A DNA stretch of 64,000 nucleotides from Hyphomicrobium sp. 99 (lineage in GTDB: Bacteria; Pseudomonadota; Alphaproteobacteria; Rhizobiales; Hyphomicrobiaceae): contig NZ_KQ031382.1 in the NCBI RefSeq assembly GCF_000384335.2, positions 2,117,480 to 2,181,479 on the forward strand, written 5' to 3'. A program made the translations under genes and the position numbers. The notes below the pieces were generated by a model, which had not been told where the DNA came from, did no database searches, and saw only the letters and a list, made by a program, of their open reading frames with translations. Every line of letters starts with the position of its first letter. Within the stretch, counting starts at the first letter, position 1. Below are positions 35,397 to 45,946 of this stretch, piece after piece.

Positions 35397-36101
35397 TCAG
35401 TTCATAGGTGGCGTGGCTTTGTGGGCGTTCTTGCGATCCAATTTTGGATCAAGTGTCGACGCTATTTTGAAATCGGCGTCGGCTGCCCGTAAATCTCCCT
35501 CATCCACCAACGTGTCCGCGCGCACGAAGTAGGCCATCGCGTATTTCGGGTTGAGCGACACAGCCTTCGTGAAGTCGTTGATTGCGTCCGCAAAATTTCC
35601 CTGAAGCTTAAACGCCAGCCCTCGATTGAAATAAGCAACAGCCTCATTTGGGTTGATCTCAATTTCGCGCGTGTAATCGGCGATCGCATTGGAAATATCG
35701 CCTTTCGCTCTGAAGCAGACGGCGCGATTATTGTAGACCTTCGGATAAAGGGGCTCGAGGGCGATGGCTTTGTTGTAGTCTTCTATAGCTCGATCGCAGT
35801 CGCCGAGAGCGGCATAAACGATACCGCGTCCGACGAAAAAATAGGGATCGCTGTTGGTCTCTGCAGCGCTGCTGAAGTCGGCGATTGCACGTTGAAAGTC
35901 GCGCTTTGCGAAATATGCTAGCGCCCGGTTTCCATAGTAGATCGCGAGGTTGCGCGCATTCTCGGGGTGAGATTCGATCATGACCGAGCAGCCCTCGATA
36001 TGCGCGTCCGGCGAAGCTCCCTTTTCGCAATCACCTGCAGCATCCGCGAGGGCCGGGCTGGTCATCAGCGAAAGAACCAAAAATATTGAGGGACAACGCA
36101 T
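35397..36101 (-). CDS. Secreted tetratricopeptide-repeat protein
   Basis: 234 residues from ATG 36101, preceded by GGAGAGGAAT; the ATG 36125 upstream in frame is less likely. Signal peptide (RCPSIFLVLSLMTSPALA|D) and five or six TPR units (for example FQRAIADFSSAAETN, DRAIEDYNKAIALEP, SNAIADYTREIEINP, ADAINDFTKAVSLNP). A cysteine pair (DCEKG, EGCSVM) near the N-terminus could form a disulfide. It is a periplasmic scaffold with unknown partner. It is convergent with the porin gene. Confidence 0.8.
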   Translation of the reverse strand: MRCPSIFLVLSLMTSPALADAAGDCEKGASPDAHIEGCSVMIESHPENARNLAIYYGNRALAYFAKRDFQRAIADFSSAAETNSDPYFFVGRGIVYAALGDCDRAIEDYNKAIALEPLYPKVYNNRAVCFRAKGDISNAIADYTREIEINPNEAVAYFNRGLAFKLQGNFADAINDFTKAVSLNPKYAMAYFVRADTLVDEGDLRAADADFKIASTLDPKLDRKNAHKATPPMN

Positions 36102-36209
36102 ATTCCTCTCCCCCGAGCATCCCAATGTCCTTAATTAAGAACTGTCACAAATATATAATAATTGAAAAGAGGAGCAAGCAGACGATCCGCATACGCACTG
36201 ATAAATCGA

Positions 36210-36749
36210 TCACTTTTTCACGTCGATCCAGATAAAGCCATCACGGTTGGGCATTCGCAACGCCGCCAGCGTTTTCGCGTTCATCTCTTCGCTGTCGCGA
36301 ATGATGCCGTTGGCCGAAAGCAGGTAGGCCGTCACGGCATAGGTTTCATCGGCGGAGAGTGATCCGGCGGCTGCGGGCGGCATGCTCCGGCGAACGAAGT
36401 CGAAGATCGTCGGTGCGAACGGCCAGTAGGATCCTATTGCCTTGCTCGGATTGTCGGCCGATGGAGGCTTCGGCTCGCTGACAAGTTCTTCCGCCGTGCC
36501 GCCTTCGCCATGCACACCATGACAGCTCGCGCATTTCTGATCGTAAATGACGCGGCCGTCTTTGGTAGTGCCTTTTCCTGGCGGCAGTCCGCGCCCATCG
36601 GCGAAGATCGTTTGATCCCATTTCGCGATCTCGGCGGCGATCAACGGCGTGCCGAGGCGCGGAGCTTTGACGCCAGCATCCGCGGCGAGAGCGGAGGTCG
36701 CGAGCATTGGAAAAAGCATCGCCGATGCGGCGTGTCTAAGCGTAGACAT
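36210..36749 (-). CDS. Monoheme c-type cytochrome, SoxD/sulfite-dehydrogenase partner
   Basis: 179 residues from ATG 36749, which overlaps the SoxC-like gene by 14 bases. Signal peptide to about Ala23, heme motif CASCH (Cys73, Cys76, His77) and a likely distal Met in RRSMPPAAAG (near 120). It is the predicted electron acceptor of the molybdoprotein encoded upstream, comparable to SoxD (which often has two hemes) or SorB. Only one heme site is present. The longer frame upstream is a shadow of soxC. Maturation depends on the Ccm system encoded at 13200-17322. Confidence 0.85.
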   Translation of the reverse strand: MSTLRHAASAMLFPMLATSALAADAGVKAPRLGTPLIAAEIAKWDQTIFADGRGLPPGKGTTKDGRVIYDQKCASCHGVHGEGGTAEELVSEPKPPSADNPSKAIGSYWPFAPTIFDFVRRSMPPAAAGSLSADETYAVTAYLLSANGIIRDSEEMNAKTLAALRMPNRDGFIWIDVKK

Positions 36750-38028
36750 GGCTGATCGTACCATCTTCATCGACGGCCCAGCAGACGATGGCGTTGTAAT
36801 GAAAGTAGCCTTCGCGTCCGCGCTCCTTCGCCAGCACGTCGCGTTCGGGCTGGACGTAACCGGTCTCGTCGGTGGCTCGGCTTTTGAGGAGCGCAGCTTT
36901 TCCGTCCCAAGCCCACGCAGAGCGAAATCGCGTGAAGCATTGCGCCATGACGGGCTCCTGCAAATGCGCTTCGGCCCACGATTTTCCGCCGTCCGCAGAA
37001 ACCTCGACCCTTGCGATTTTACCGCGTCCGCTCCACGCGAGCCCGCGAATTTCATAAATGTTTGCGCCGTGCATCTTTTGTCCTGGCGACGGCGACGTGA
37101 TTAGCGATTTCGCATCCATGATGAACGTGAACATCCGCGCTTTGCCGGATGGCTGAAGCTCGGTGTATTTCGCCGTTTCGTTGCGTGTCATCGCGGGTGC
37201 ATCGGTGACCTGCAAACGCCGCAACCATTTGACGTTCGTGATGCCTTCCCAACCAGGCACGATGAGCCGGATCGGATAGCCGTTCTCCGGCCGCACCCGC
37301 TCGCCGTTCTGGTAGAGCGCAACGATCGCATCATCCATCAGCTTCGCAAGTGGCAAGCTGACATTGAGAAGCCCGGCATCGGCCCCCTCGGCGATCACCC
37401 ACGAGGCCTTCGCATCGACGCCAGCTTCGTCGAGCAGAATGGAGAGCGGCACGCCCGTCCATTCCGAACATGAAACAAGTCCGTGAAAATCGCCGACAGG
37501 CCGCTGGATCGGTTCTTCATGCCATCCGGCATTGCTGTTGCCGCCGCATTCGATGAAGAGAAAGCGCGAGCGCATCGGATAGCGAAGCAAATTGGCGACC
37601 GTGAATTCCAGCGGCTGCCGCACGAGCCCATGGATGACGAGTCGATGCACGGCCGGATCAATGTCCGGCACGCCGTCATGATGGCGCTCGAAGTGCAAGC
37701 CGCTCGGCGTGACGATGCCCTCGAGCTCTTCCAGTGGCGTCCAGGAAACACCGTCGCCCGCCGGCGCGCGATTGCCGCCGGTGTTGCGGACGACATGCTT
37801 CTCGTATTTCGACGGCGTGCCGTAGCCGCTGAAAGGCAGTCCGGTTTTGTGGATCCAGGAGGGATCGGCAGGGTCTTCGATCTTGGGCCGCTGCGCCTCT
37901 TCAGCACTGAGCGATGTCGCCGTCTGTGCCGTTGCCAGAACGAGACCGCCCTGAAGAAAAAGGCGGCGATGCAAAAGCCCGCCGCCCGCAACTGGCGCTA
38001 AATCGTCTTCTGTTAGCTTGCCGGCCAT
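36736..38028 (-). CDS. soxC: SoxC-like sulfite/sulfane dehydrogenase molybdopterin subunit
   Basis: 430 residues. Twin-arginine-type N-terminus (LLHRRLFLQGGLVLATAQ), the SoxC segment TPLEELEGIVTPSGLHFERH, the molybdenum-ligand Cys161 in FLFIECGGNSNAGWH, SCSEWTGVPLSILLDEAG, and the C-terminal dimerisation domain with ITSPSPG and SRATDETGYVQP. The sequence follows SoxC more than SorA in these motifs. It oxidises protein-bound sulfane sulfur or sulfite in the periplasm. The upstream gene codes for a SoxYZ-like carrier and the downstream one for a cytochrome. SoxB and SoxXA are not in the window. Confidence 0.88.
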   Translation of the reverse strand: MAGKLTEDDLAPVAGGGLLHRRLFLQGGLVLATAQTATSLSAEEAQRPKIEDPADPSWIHKTGLPFSGYGTPSKYEKHVVRNTGGNRAPAGDGVSWTPLEELEGIVTPSGLHFERHHDGVPDIDPAVHRLVIHGLVRQPLEFTVANLLRYPMRSRFLFIECGGNSNAGWHEEPIQRPVGDFHGLVSCSEWTGVPLSILLDEAGVDAKASWVIAEGADAGLLNVSLPLAKLMDDAIVALYQNGERVRPENGYPIRLIVPGWEGITNVKWLRRLQVTDAPAMTRNETAKYTELQPSGKARMFTFIMDAKSLITSPSPGQKMHGANIYEIRGLAWSGRGKIARVEVSADGGKSWAEAHLQEPVMAQCFTRFRSAWAWDGKAALLKSRATDETGYVQPERDVLAKERGREGYFHYNAIVCWAVDEDGTISHVYA

Positions 38029-38051
38029 GAGGCCGTTCCGCTGATGTGGCG

Positions 38052-38873
38052 TCAGGATTGGCTCGGAGTCGAGTTACCCTTGAACACGTTACCTTTCGAA
38101 TCTTCCGCCTCGACGCTCATCACATCGGAAGGATTGCCCTGATAGGTGAAGCGGAAATTCGGGTTTTCGCTGATCGAGATGCCGCCGGTCATCGTGAAGA
38201 CGGTCTTGCCGCCGGTCTTCACCGCCACCTTGTCCACGAAGTGCGTCGGAATATAGAGGCCGGTCAGCTGATCCATCTGCATGCCCGAACTGTTCGGATG
38301 CCGGATCATCACCTGAGCTTCCTGAGCGGTGGCGTTATCGGGATCCTTGAAGGCAGTCATCACCTTCATCTTGCCCATTGTCTTGGCGGCTTCCTCAGGG
38401 TCCTTGCCGGCAGGCGCCGAGCAGCCACCAGAGGCTTTCACGAACTTCATCGTCATGAACAGTTTGCCGTCGTTCGTCTCGGCAATGGCGCGCACGTTCG
38501 AATATTGATCGATGCGGACGCGCGTAGCCAAAACGCGCTCCCCGGTGCCGGCGGCGTCGCCGTAAGTGAAGCTGGCGACAACGGGTGAAGGGTTCTTGTC
38601 GATGACAAGCGTCAGCGATTTCACATCCTTCGCGAACCCGGCTGGCAGGCGCACCGTCAGCGGAACCGTGGATGCATCCTCGGCCCGATAAGGGGCCTCG
38701 AGCATCACTTTCCCGGCGCCATCCGCAACGTCGCGGGTTCCGAAAAGGTCCGTCCGAACGCTATCCCAAATCGCTGCTGTATCGTCGGCCCGCGCGCCCA
38801 ATTGAGGTGCCACGAGCCCGAGGATTGCCGCCATCCCGGCGACAATGCTGGATCGGATAAATTTGCTGCGCAT
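38052..38873 (-). CDS. Fused SoxYZ-like carrier protein (quinoprotein dehydrogenase-associated type)
   Basis: 273 residues from ATG 38873, with GAGG seven bases before. Signal peptide to about Ala29, a SoxY-like domain (~35-150) ending in KASGGCSAPAGKD with the carrier Cys151, then a SoxZ-like domain (~165-265; KVMTAFKDPDNATAQEAQVM region, GGISISENPNFRFTY). In the fusion family the GGC motif that ends free SoxY is internal, as here. The carrier presents sulfur intermediates on its cysteine to SoxC/D. Fusion-type SoxYZ is often next to PQQ methanol dehydrogenases in methylotrophs, but here it is next to soxC. Confidence 0.85.
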   Translation of the reverse strand: MRSKFIRSSIVAGMAAILGLVAPQLGARADDTAAIWDSVRTDLFGTRDVADGAGKVMLEAPYRAEDASTVPLTVRLPAGFAKDVKSLTLVIDKNPSPVVASFTYGDAAGTGERVLATRVRIDQYSNVRAIAETNDGKLFMTMKFVKASGGCSAPAGKDPEEAAKTMGKMKVMTAFKDPDNATAQEAQVMIRHPNSSGMQMDQLTGLYIPTHFVDKVAVKTGGKTVFTMTGGISISENPNFRFTYQGNPSDVMSVEAEDSKGNVFKGNSTPSQS

Positions 38874-39048
38874 CGTTTCCTCGCTTGCCGCCTTCAGGGC
38901 GATCTCCGCGTCCAAACGTCAATCCCGAATAAAATACTACATTAATATGGTGATGAGGTCATCAATTTCGCAAGACGCAGTTTCGCAACCGCAGTCAGCT
39001 ACCTAAAGCACGGTGTCTGCGCCATATTATTTCAAGTTAGCTCGAGAA

Positions 39049-40833
39049 TCAGGCGACCGCGGTCCGGTTCAACCAAGCCCGCCACCCCCCGAACTCGGTG
39101 ATGTCCTCGGCGCCGCGGAGCGCATGGCTTTCGCACAGAAAGCCCTTAACTTGACGGCCGTCGTCCAGAACGAGCGTGCCGATGCCGAGCGGCGACGGTA
39201 TCAACGCCACGAAGGAGCCGAACGCAGCGTCATCCATTTCCCAGATCTCGACTTCTATCGCGCCGGGTCCGGTGCCTTCGAAAACGAGGCCCGGCTTTGG
39301 CGGGATCGTTCCGGGTAATGCATAGAGCCGGTACCCCTGAGCGGTGCGGGTTGTTTCGCGATAGATCGCGTCACGCTCGGTAAGCTGGGTATTGAGAGGC
39401 TGGCCCCGGAGATGCGCACCGACGACGGCAACCTCGACCGTTCGCTTCTTGACCGGGCGTGCCGCGACGTGCGCTGTGTCCGACAATACCGTTTGCGTTG
39501 CGCCAAGCTTCGCACCATCGAGCGCGCGGTGGATCGCGTCTCCCACAGCCGCGAGCTGTCCGTCAGCAAACGCGGTGCCGATCAGCGTCACACCAAACGG
39601 AATGCCATCCTCGCGGAAGCCAGCCGGGACGGCGAGTGCCGACAAGTCGAGCAGATTGACGAAATTCGTATAGGCGCCGAGGTTGGAATTGAGCCGAATG
39701 GGATCAGCCAGCATGTCGGCGATCTTGTAGGTCGTGCCGGCCGTCGGCAGCACCATCACGTCCATGCGCTTCCATTCAGCGTCCGCTGCGCGACGAAACT
39801 CCGCCAGACGATAGAAGCCCTCGAATGCCGAGAGAGCGGATTTGTTCTTCCCGCCGCGCATGATCGCGCCGACGACGGGATTGAAATCCTCATCGTTTAG
39901 ATCGTCAGCCGCGAACAAACGCTCAGCAACCCATGGACCGTCATAGAGCATCGCGGCCGTGTCGCGAAAAGGCGCGAAATTGAATGGCGTGATCTCGGCG
40001 CCGAGCCCAGCGAGACGATCGATCGTGTGATGATAAAGCCTTTGATATTCGCTATCCTCGAAGAACGATAGCGGCGCATTGGGAATGCCAACTCTTAGCG
40101 GCCGCGCGAAATCCTCGACGGCAAACGGCGGCGCGTCCGCACACGCGTAGCAGTCGTCCTTGTCGAAAGCGACGGCTGCTTCTGCAACTTTTGCCGCGTC
40201 AGCAACAGTCAGAGCAAAAATCGAAACCGCGTCTTGGCTCTTGCACGCCGGAACGACGCCTCGTGTCGAGATGAGGCCCTTCGTCGGTTTCAAACCAACG
40301 ATATTATTGAATGCCGCCGGGATACGACCCGAACCCGCGGTGTCCGTTCCAAGCGAAAATGAAACGAGGCCCGCGGCGACCACAACGGCCGATCCCGAAC
40401 TCGATCCGCCGGAGATGTAGTCCGCATTGAACACATTCGTCGGAATGCCATAGGGCGAGCGCGTGCCGTTCAAGCCGGTCGCAAACTGGTCGAGGTTCGT
40501 CTTGCCGATCAGGATCGCGCCGGCCGCTTCGAGCAACTCGACGACGGTCGCCGAACGATCCGGAGTGTAGGCAAACGCAGGACAGGCACATGTCGTGGGC
40601 ATTCCGCCGACGTCGATATTGTCTTTCACGGCAAACGGAATGCCGTAAAGCGGACCACGCGGAGCGCGGCGCACGCTATCGAGAACATCCGTCTTGTCGC
40701 GCAGTGCAATCCAGTCGGGCGCGACGCCCTTCTTGCCGATGCGCGCGAAGACCTCTTCGATGACGGCTTGCGGTGTGGTCTTTCCCTGCTCGTAGAGTGA
40801 GGTGAGATGTGCGATGTCGAGGGATAAGGTCAC
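39049..40833 (-). CDS. atzF: Allophanate hydrolase
   Basis: 594 residues from GTG 40833, which overlaps the upstream carboxylase stop by four bases (GTGA). Amidase-signature domain with Lys70 (FAVKDNID), Ser144 (GGSSSGSA) and Ser168 (GTDTAGSG) as the Ser-Ser-Lys triad, then the C-terminal allophanate hydrolase domain (~465-590; VVGAHLRGQPLN, YRLYALPGTIPPKPGL). It hydrolyses allophanate to ammonia and CO2, the last step of both the urea amidolyase route and the guanidine route. Last gene of the guanidine locus. Confidence 0.93.
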   Translation of the reverse strand: MTLSLDIAHLTSLYEQGKTTPQAVIEEVFARIGKKGVAPDWIALRDKTDVLDSVRRAPRGPLYGIPFAVKDNIDVGGMPTTCACPAFAYTPDRSATVVELLEAAGAILIGKTNLDQFATGLNGTRSPYGIPTNVFNADYISGGSSSGSAVVVAAGLVSFSLGTDTAGSGRIPAAFNNIVGLKPTKGLISTRGVVPACKSQDAVSIFALTVADAAKVAEAAVAFDKDDCYACADAPPFAVEDFARPLRVGIPNAPLSFFEDSEYQRLYHHTIDRLAGLGAEITPFNFAPFRDTAAMLYDGPWVAERLFAADDLNDEDFNPVVGAIMRGGKNKSALSAFEGFYRLAEFRRAADAEWKRMDVMVLPTAGTTYKIADMLADPIRLNSNLGAYTNFVNLLDLSALAVPAGFREDGIPFGVTLIGTAFADGQLAAVGDAIHRALDGAKLGATQTVLSDTAHVAARPVKKRTVEVAVVGAHLRGQPLNTQLTERDAIYRETTRTAQGYRLYALPGTIPPKPGLVFEGTGPGAIEVEIWEMDDAAFGSFVALIPSPLGIGTLVLDDGRQVKGFLCESHALRGAEDITEFGGWRAWLNRTAVA

Positions 40834-43800
40834 GCAGTCGCCTCCGCATATTCTTTTAGGATCACGAGTGCCTGACCGAGCGCCACGGGCCGGCCCTCGG
40901 CGCACCGTACCTCGTGAACAATACCGCTTTGCGGCGCCGTCACAGCCATCTCCATTTTCATCGACTCGACGATAATCAGCGTCTCGCCTTCGGCGACTTT
41001 GGCTCCCGGCTCGACGAGAATTTTCCAGACGCTACCTGGCACCGGACTCTCGACGGCGGTCGCTCCAGCGGGCAGCACTGCGCTCGCATCCTCGTCGCTG
41101 CCAACGTCCGATGTACTCGCTGCACCTTCCTGATCGACTTGCTGCCAACGCGCCCGCTCGGCCTCGAAGGCCGCTTGCTGACGCGACTTGAACGCGCTGA
41201 TCGTCTCGGCATTCTCGCTGAGGAAGGCCTGATAGTCCTTAAGGCGAAACGTCGTCTCCTCGATTTTGACGGTCGCCTGTCCTTCGAGAAATCCGTCGCG
41301 AAACTCCAGCAGCGCTTCGCTAGAGACCGGATAAAAGCGGATTTGATCGAAGAAACGCAGGAGCCACGGCGAACCCTCTTTGAAAGCATCCGTCGTCCGG
41401 TAGGTGTTCCAGACTTGGCACGTCCGCCCGAATAGCTGATAGCCTCCAGGGCCTTCCATACCGTAGATGCACATGTAGGCGCCGCCGATGCCGACGACAT
41501 TATCCGGTGTCCACGTGCGCGCCGGATTGTACTTCGTCGTGACGAGCCGGTGACGCGGATCGACCGGCGTCGCGACCGGTGCGCCGAGATAAACGTCCCC
41601 AAGTCCAAGGACGAGATACGTCGCGTCAAATACGATCCGCAGCACATCTTCGATCGAATCGAGACCGTTGATGCGCCGGATGAACTCGATATTCGATGGG
41701 CACCACGGTGCATCGGGCCGGACGCCCTGCATGTATTTGTCGATTGTCTTCTGCACCGCCGCGTCATTCCACGAGAGCGGCAGATGTACGATGCGCGACG
41801 GAACCTCGATGTCGCTCAAATCCCCGAGCGTATCTTCGATCTGCGAGAGCTCTGCGAGCAAATCTTCGAGAGGCAGCGCCGAGCTGTCGTAATGCACCTG
41901 GAGCGAGCGAATGCCGGGTGTCAGATCGACGATGCCGTGAAGCTTCCGCTTCTCGAGCGCGGCCATCAACGCGTGCGCGCGGAAACGCAAGGTGAAATCG
42001 AGGATGATCGGCCCGTATTCGACCAGCATGTAGGCATCGCCCGCGCGCCGGTAGACCACGCGCGGCTTGTCACCCGATGCCTCGCGACCGCCGACCACGC
42101 AATCATCCACTCCCCACTTCGCATGCGGAAACGACGGCGCGGCTATGGATTGCAGTGTCGCGATTTCCGCATTCTGCTTGGCGAGCCGCGCCGCGGCCTC
42201 CGCAGGCGAGAGACGCTTGAAGCGAATTCTGTCGCCGGGACGAAGCTGGCCCATCTTCCAGAGTTCGGCCTGCACGATGGTCGCCGGACACACGAAGCCG
42301 CCGAGCGACGGACCATCGGGACCGAGAATAACCGGCATATCGCCGGTGAAATCGATCGTGCCGATGGCGTAGGCGTTGTCGTGAATGTTGCTCGGATGAA
42401 GCCCGGCTTCGCCGCCGTCGGTGCGTGCCCAGACCGGCTTCGGTCCGATCAAGCGAATGCCGGTCGGGTTCGAATTGTAATGAACCTCCCAATCGCTCGC
42501 GAAGAACGTATCGATGTATTCAGGCGCGAAGAAATCCGGCGCGCCGTGCGGACCGTAAAGAACGCCGATCTCCCACGTATGAACGAGGCGAGGCTTGAGT
42601 TCCACAGGAAGCCGCGCAGAGGGGAAGCTCGTCGCGTCCTTTCCGATATGGAGGACATCGCCGGTCATCAGAACGCGACCGCCGTGGCCGCCGAACTTGC
42701 CGAGCGTGAATGTCGATTTGCTTCCGAGATAGGAGGGAACGTCGATCCCACCGCGCACGGCGATGTAGGCGCGGACACCCGGTCCTTTAACGCCGCCGAT
42801 CTTCAGAACCTGCCCGGCTTTTACCTGAATGGCCTGCCAGTAGTTGGCAGGCGCGCCGTCGAGTGTTGCCGTCAGTTCGGCGCCGGCGAGGCAAATCACG
42901 GCGTCGGTGTTGAACTTGAGCGTCGGTCCTGCAAGCGTCGTCTCGATCCCGGCAGCGCCTTCCTCGTTGCCGACGATGCGATTGGCCAGGCGAAACGACA
43001 GAGCATCCATCGGTCCGGATGGCGGCACGCCGACTGCCCAATAGCCGACGCGTCCCGGCCAATCTTGAATCGTCGTCTGCATACCGGGCGACAGCACTTC
43101 GATCGTGTCCGCCTTATATGCGAATGTCTGCAGCGTCCGCGTCAGCATTTCGCCATTCGCAAACACGCTCGCGCCTGCAAGCTGGCGAAGATAATCGAGA
43201 TTGGTTTCGAGGCCGCCGATACGCGTTTCATCCAGTGCTGACTTAAGCCGCGCGAGAGCGTGTTCGCGTGACGAGCCCTTGACAATGATCTTCGCGATCA
43301 TCGGATCGTAAAACGGCGATACCTCCGATCCGCTTTGCACCCAGGTCTCAATGCGCGCGCCAGATGGCCAAGAAACCTCCGTCAAGCGGCCGGAGCTTGG
43401 CCGGAAATCACGCGCTGGGTCTTCCGCATAAAGCCGGACTTGAATCGCTGCGCCGCTTGGCGAGATCTTGGACTGATCGAGTGGCGGCAGTTCTCCCGCG
43501 GCCTGCCGCACCATCCATTCCACGAGATCGGCGCCGACAACCTCCTCGGTGACACCGTGCTCCACCTGAAGCCGCGTATTGACCTCGAGAAAGTAGAACT
43601 CGTTCGTCTCGGCATCGTAGAGATATTCGACCGTGCCAGCGCTCTCGTAGTTGACCGATTGCCCGAGACGCCGCGCCGTTTCCCAAAGCGCCGCGCGCGT
43701 CTTCTCGGGAAGATTGGGAGCAGGAGTCTCCTCGATGACTTTCTGATTGCGGCGCTGTGCCGAGCAATCACGCTCACCGAGCGAAACGACGTTGCCTTGG

Positions 43801-44447
43801 CCGTCACCGAAAATCTGCACTTCGATATGCCGGCCGCGCGCGACGTACTTCTCGATGAAGATACCGGCGTCCTTGAAGTTGTTGCGTGCTAGGCGCTCCA
43901 CACGCTCAAACATCGGCGCGATTTCATCCGCGGAAGAGACGAGCTGCAACCCGATGCCGCCGCCGCCCGCCGTGCTCTTAATCATTACCGGGTAGCCGAT
44001 ACGCTGGGCTTCGCTCTTCGCGTGCTCCACATCCCTGATGAGGCCCGAGCCCGGCGCAAGCGGTACGTTCGCTTCCAGCGCAAGTTCGCGCGCCTTGTGC
44101 TTCAACCCGAAAGCGCGCATGTGCTTTGCCTTCGGACCGATGAACACGATGCCGGCCGCTTCGCACGCCTCCGCAAAATCCGGATTTTCCGACAGGAACC
44201 CATAGCCCGGATGGATGGCCTCGGCGCCGGTCTCCTTCGCGGCGTCCAGGATCGCGTCGAACTTGAGATAACTCTCGGCCGCTGGCGATGGGCCGATGGC
44301 AACGGCTTCGCCCGCCTGCATGACATGCATCGAATGGCGGTCGGCCTCGGAATGGACCGCGACGCTCGCAATTCCCATGCGGTCGAGCGTTCTGATGATG
44401 CGGCAGGCGATGGCGCCGCGGTTGGCAATCAGGACTTTGCTGAACAT
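40830..44447 (-). CDS. uca: Biotin-dependent urea/guanidine carboxylase (guanidine carboxylase by context)
   Basis: 1205 residues from ATG 44447. Biotin carboxylase domain (1-~450; [42 protein letters not shown]), a two-part carboxyltransferase of the KipA/KipI type (AHS2 ~465-770, AHS1 ~800-1010), and a C-terminal biotinyl domain with ESMKMEM (Lys1164 biotinylated). Homologues were first named urea carboxylase; those with two DUF1989 genes and guanidine riboswitches are established guanidine carboxylases making carboxyguanidine. Both markers are present here, so guanidine is the predicted substrate. Substrate-discriminating active-site residues were not checked. Five bases separate it from the upstream DUF1989 gene. 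Confidence 0.9.
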   Translation of the reverse strand: MFSKVLIANRGAIACRIIRTLDRMGIASVAVHSEADRHSMHVMQAGEAVAIGPSPAAESYLKFDAILDAAKETGAEAIHPGYGFLSENPDFAEACEAAGIVFIGPKAKHMRAFGLKHKARELALEANVPLAPGSGLIRDVEHAKSEAQRIGYPVMIKSTAGGGGIGLQLVSSADEIAPMFERVERLARNNFKDAGIFIEKYVARGRHIEVQIFGDGQGNVVSLGERDCSAQRRNQKVIEETPAPNLPEKTRAALWETARRLGQSVNYESAGTVEYLYDAETNEFYFLEVNTRLQVEHGVTEEVVGADLVEWMVRQAAGELPPLDQSKISPSGAAIQVRLYAEDPARDFRPSSGRLTEVSWPSGARIETWVQSGSEVSPFYDPMIAKIIVKGSSREHALARLKSALDETRIGGLETNLDYLRQLAGASVFANGEMLTRTLQTFAYKADTIEVLSPGMQTTIQDWPGRVGYWAVGVPPSGPMDALSFRLANRIVGNEEGAAGIETTLAGPTLKFNTDAVICLAGAELTATLDGAPANYWQAIQVKAGQVLKIGGVKGPGVRAYIAVRGGIDVPSYLGSKSTFTLGKFGGHGGRVLMTGDVLHIGKDATSFPSARLPVELKPRLVHTWEIGVLYGPHGAPDFFAPEYIDTFFASDWEVHYNSNPTGIRLIGPKPVWARTDGGEAGLHPSNIHDNAYAIGTIDFTGDMPVILGPDGPSLGGFVCPATIVQAELWKMGQLRPGDRIRFKRLSPAEAAARLAKQNAEIATLQSIAAPSFPHAKWGVDDCVVGGREASGDKPRVVYRRAGDAYMLVEYGPIILDFTLRFRAHALMAALEKRKLHGIVDLTPGIRSLQVHYDSSALPLEDLLAELSQIEDTLGDLSDIEVPSRIVHLPLSWNDAAVQKTIDKYMQGVRPDAPWCPSNIEFIRRINGLDSIEDVLRIVFDATYLVLGLGDVYLGAPVATPVDPRHRLVTTKYNPARTWTPDNVVGIGGAYMCIYGMEGPGGYQLFGRTCQVWNTYRTTDAFKEGSPWLLRFFDQIRFYPVSSEALLEFRDGFLEGQATVKIEETTFRLKDYQAFLSENAETISAFKSRQQAAFEAERARWQQVDQEGAASTSDVGSDEDASAVLPAGATAVESPVPGSVWKILVEPGAKVAEGETLIIVESMKMEMAVTAPQSGIVHEVRCAEGRPVALGQALVILKEYAEATA

Positions 44448-44452
44448 TGGCG

Positions 44453-45100
44453 TCAGACCCCCTTGGCCCAGATGAGAGCTTCGATCGGCGTGGGGTTGTA
44501 GGCGTTGCAAGGATTGTTGAGCTGCGGACAGTTCGAGATCAGAACGATGACGTTCATGTGCGCAGTCATCTCGACGTATTTCCCAGGCGCTGAGAGGCCA
44601 TCCTCGAACGTCAGTCCGCCGTCAGGCGTAACAGGCACGTTCATGAAGAAGTTGATGTTGTGCCCGATGTCCCGCTTCGAGAGTCCGTATTGCTCATTCT
44701 CGGCGATCGCGAGCAGGTAGCTGTCGCGGCACGCGTGCATCGACTTCTTCTCGAGCGCGTAGCGAACCGTGTTGCTTTCCGTCGCGCAGGCTCCGCCGAG
44801 CGTGTCGTGGCGGCCGACCGTGTCGGCAGTGATCGTCAGCATCGGACGGCAGACATCGGAGAGAAGCACCGACCCCGCCGTCAGATAAATGTTGCCCTGT
44901 TCGCGAATGGTGTCGGAAGCCGAGTAGCGTTCGCCGGGATCGTCGGCGTTGAAGAACAACGTGTCGGCCGCCTGATTGCCCTCGAGATCGAGAAGGCGCA
45001 GCGTCTGGCCTTTTTGAACGACATGCATCCAATAATTTCCGGCCGGAATGACACGGCGATAAATCGCGTCGGCTTCGCGGAGGGTGCTTTCCCTGATCAT
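44453..45100 (-). CDS. DUF1989 protein UAAP2 (carboxyguanidine deiminase subunit)
   Basis: 215 residues. DUF1989 / urea-amidolyase-associated protein 2 family, with conserved [44 protein letters not shown] and [16 protein letters not shown]. The cysteines and histidines in these motifs are likely zinc ligands and catalytic residues. In Pseudomonas the two DUF1989 proteins form CgdAB, which deiminates carboxyguanidine to allophanate and ammonia. ATG 45100 overlaps the stop of the partner gene by four bases, supporting a heteromeric complex. Confidence 0.87.
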   Translation of the reverse strand: MIRESTLREADAIYRRVIPAGNYWMHVVQKGQTLRLLDLEGNQAADTLFFNADDPGERYSASDTIREQGNIYLTAGSVLLSDVCRPMLTITADTVGRHDTLGGACATESNTVRYALEKKSMHACRDSYLLAIAENEQYGLSKRDIGHNINFFMNVPVTPDGGLTFEDGLSAPGKYVEMTAHMNVIVLISNCPQLNNPCNAYNPTPIEALIWAKGV

Positions 45101-45831
45101 TGATGCACATCTCCACAGCAGCCCGCGAGGAAGATGCGGTTGTTCTCGAAGCCGCGCGCGTTCTCAGGCGCGGAAAGCCGGGCCGGGTCGTCAGGCGGAG
45201 CAGGCGGGCCTTCGAAGATTTCGAACTGCGCCGGTTTCCTCGGGTAGGTGTTCGCGAGGTTCAAGGGATGCGGACACGTGTGAAAGAGCACGAGGGTATC
45301 GATCTCAAAACGCAACTCGACCTGCGCTCCCGCCTTGGCAGCCGAAGTGTCGAGCGACATCGCGCCATCGGAGGCGACGGCGATCTTGCTGAACCAGTTG
45401 ACGTTCGCCGCAAGGTCGCGTCGGGTCAGCCCATATTTGGCCCCCTCAACGAGAAAGCTGTCATGGCCATTCTGCTGCCAGTCGTTGCGGGCTGCCTGAT
45501 AGCTCTTTTCACCCCACTTTCGCGTGATGATCGCCTTTGTCGTATTGCCGGAAACCGTATCGTGCCAGCCGAAGCTGTCCGACACGATCGAGCAAAAGAT
45601 ACGGCCCATATCGGAATAGAGACAATGACCCGCCGTCAGTTTGAATGTGTGCTGACATTTGAGCGTGTCGGGCGCGTTGTAGCGCTCGAGCAAATTCTGC
45701 GGATTGTAAAACAGCATGCCGATGTTGGCGCCGCCCTCGACATCGGTCAGTCGCAGGCGGGTGTTTCGGCGCATGAGCAGCGACCAGTGCTTACCCCCGG
45801 GTAGCGTATCGCTGTAGATCAGGTTCCCCAT
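45097..45831 (-). CDS. DUF1989 protein UAAP1 (carboxyguanidine deiminase subunit)
   Basis: 244 residues from ATG 45831 with GGGGAG seven bases upstream. UAAP1-type DUF1989 protein: [68 protein letters not shown] and HTCPHPLN. The C-terminus carries an extra tail ending AGCCGDVHQ. It is the partner of the 44453-45100 protein. The 115 bases before it hold a guanidine-II riboswitch, so its translation is probably induced by guanidine separately from the transporter genes. Confidence 0.87.
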   Translation of the reverse strand: MGNLIYSDTLPGGKHWSLLMRRNTRLRLTDVEGGANIGMLFYNPQNLLERYNAPDTLKCQHTFKLTAGHCLYSDMGRIFCSIVSDSFGWHDTVSGNTTKAIITRKWGEKSYQAARNDWQQNGHDSFLVEGAKYGLTRRDLAANVNWFSKIAVASDGAMSLDTSAAKAGAQVELRFEIDTLVLFHTCPHPLNLANTYPRKPAQFEIFEGPPAPPDDPARLSAPENARGFENNRIFLAGCCGDVHQ

Positions 45832-45884
45832 TTGTAACTCCCCACGCGAGAAGCGTCCCTTGGAGACGCGGCTTGCGCGTTAGT

Positions 45885-45930
45885 CCGGGCCGTCCCGGGT
45901 TGGTGAGTGCCCGCCGAGGGTCGTCCCTCG
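45885..45930 (-). promoter_or_regulatory. Guanidine-II riboswitch (mini-ykkC), two ACGR hairpins
   Basis: Read on the minus strand: hairpin 1 CGAGGG-ACGA-CCCTCG (45930-45915, 6-bp stem) and hairpin 2 CCGGG-ACGG-CCCGG (45898-45885, 5-bp stem), 16 bases apart. Two short GC stems with ACGR tetraloops are the definition of the mini-ykkC motif, in which the loops dock and bind guanidine. The UAAP1 start lies 54 bases downstream. A CTCC stretch between hairpin 2 and the GGGGAG ribosome binding site could form the off-state sequestering helix (inference). Confidence 0.85.
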
Positions 45931-45946
45931 TGGGAAGTCAGATGGC

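Noticed and set aside
41550..43241. 563-codon plus-strand frame opposite the carboxylase
   Set aside because: Fully contained in the carboxylase gene on the other strand; Arg/Asp-rich shadow composition without domains.
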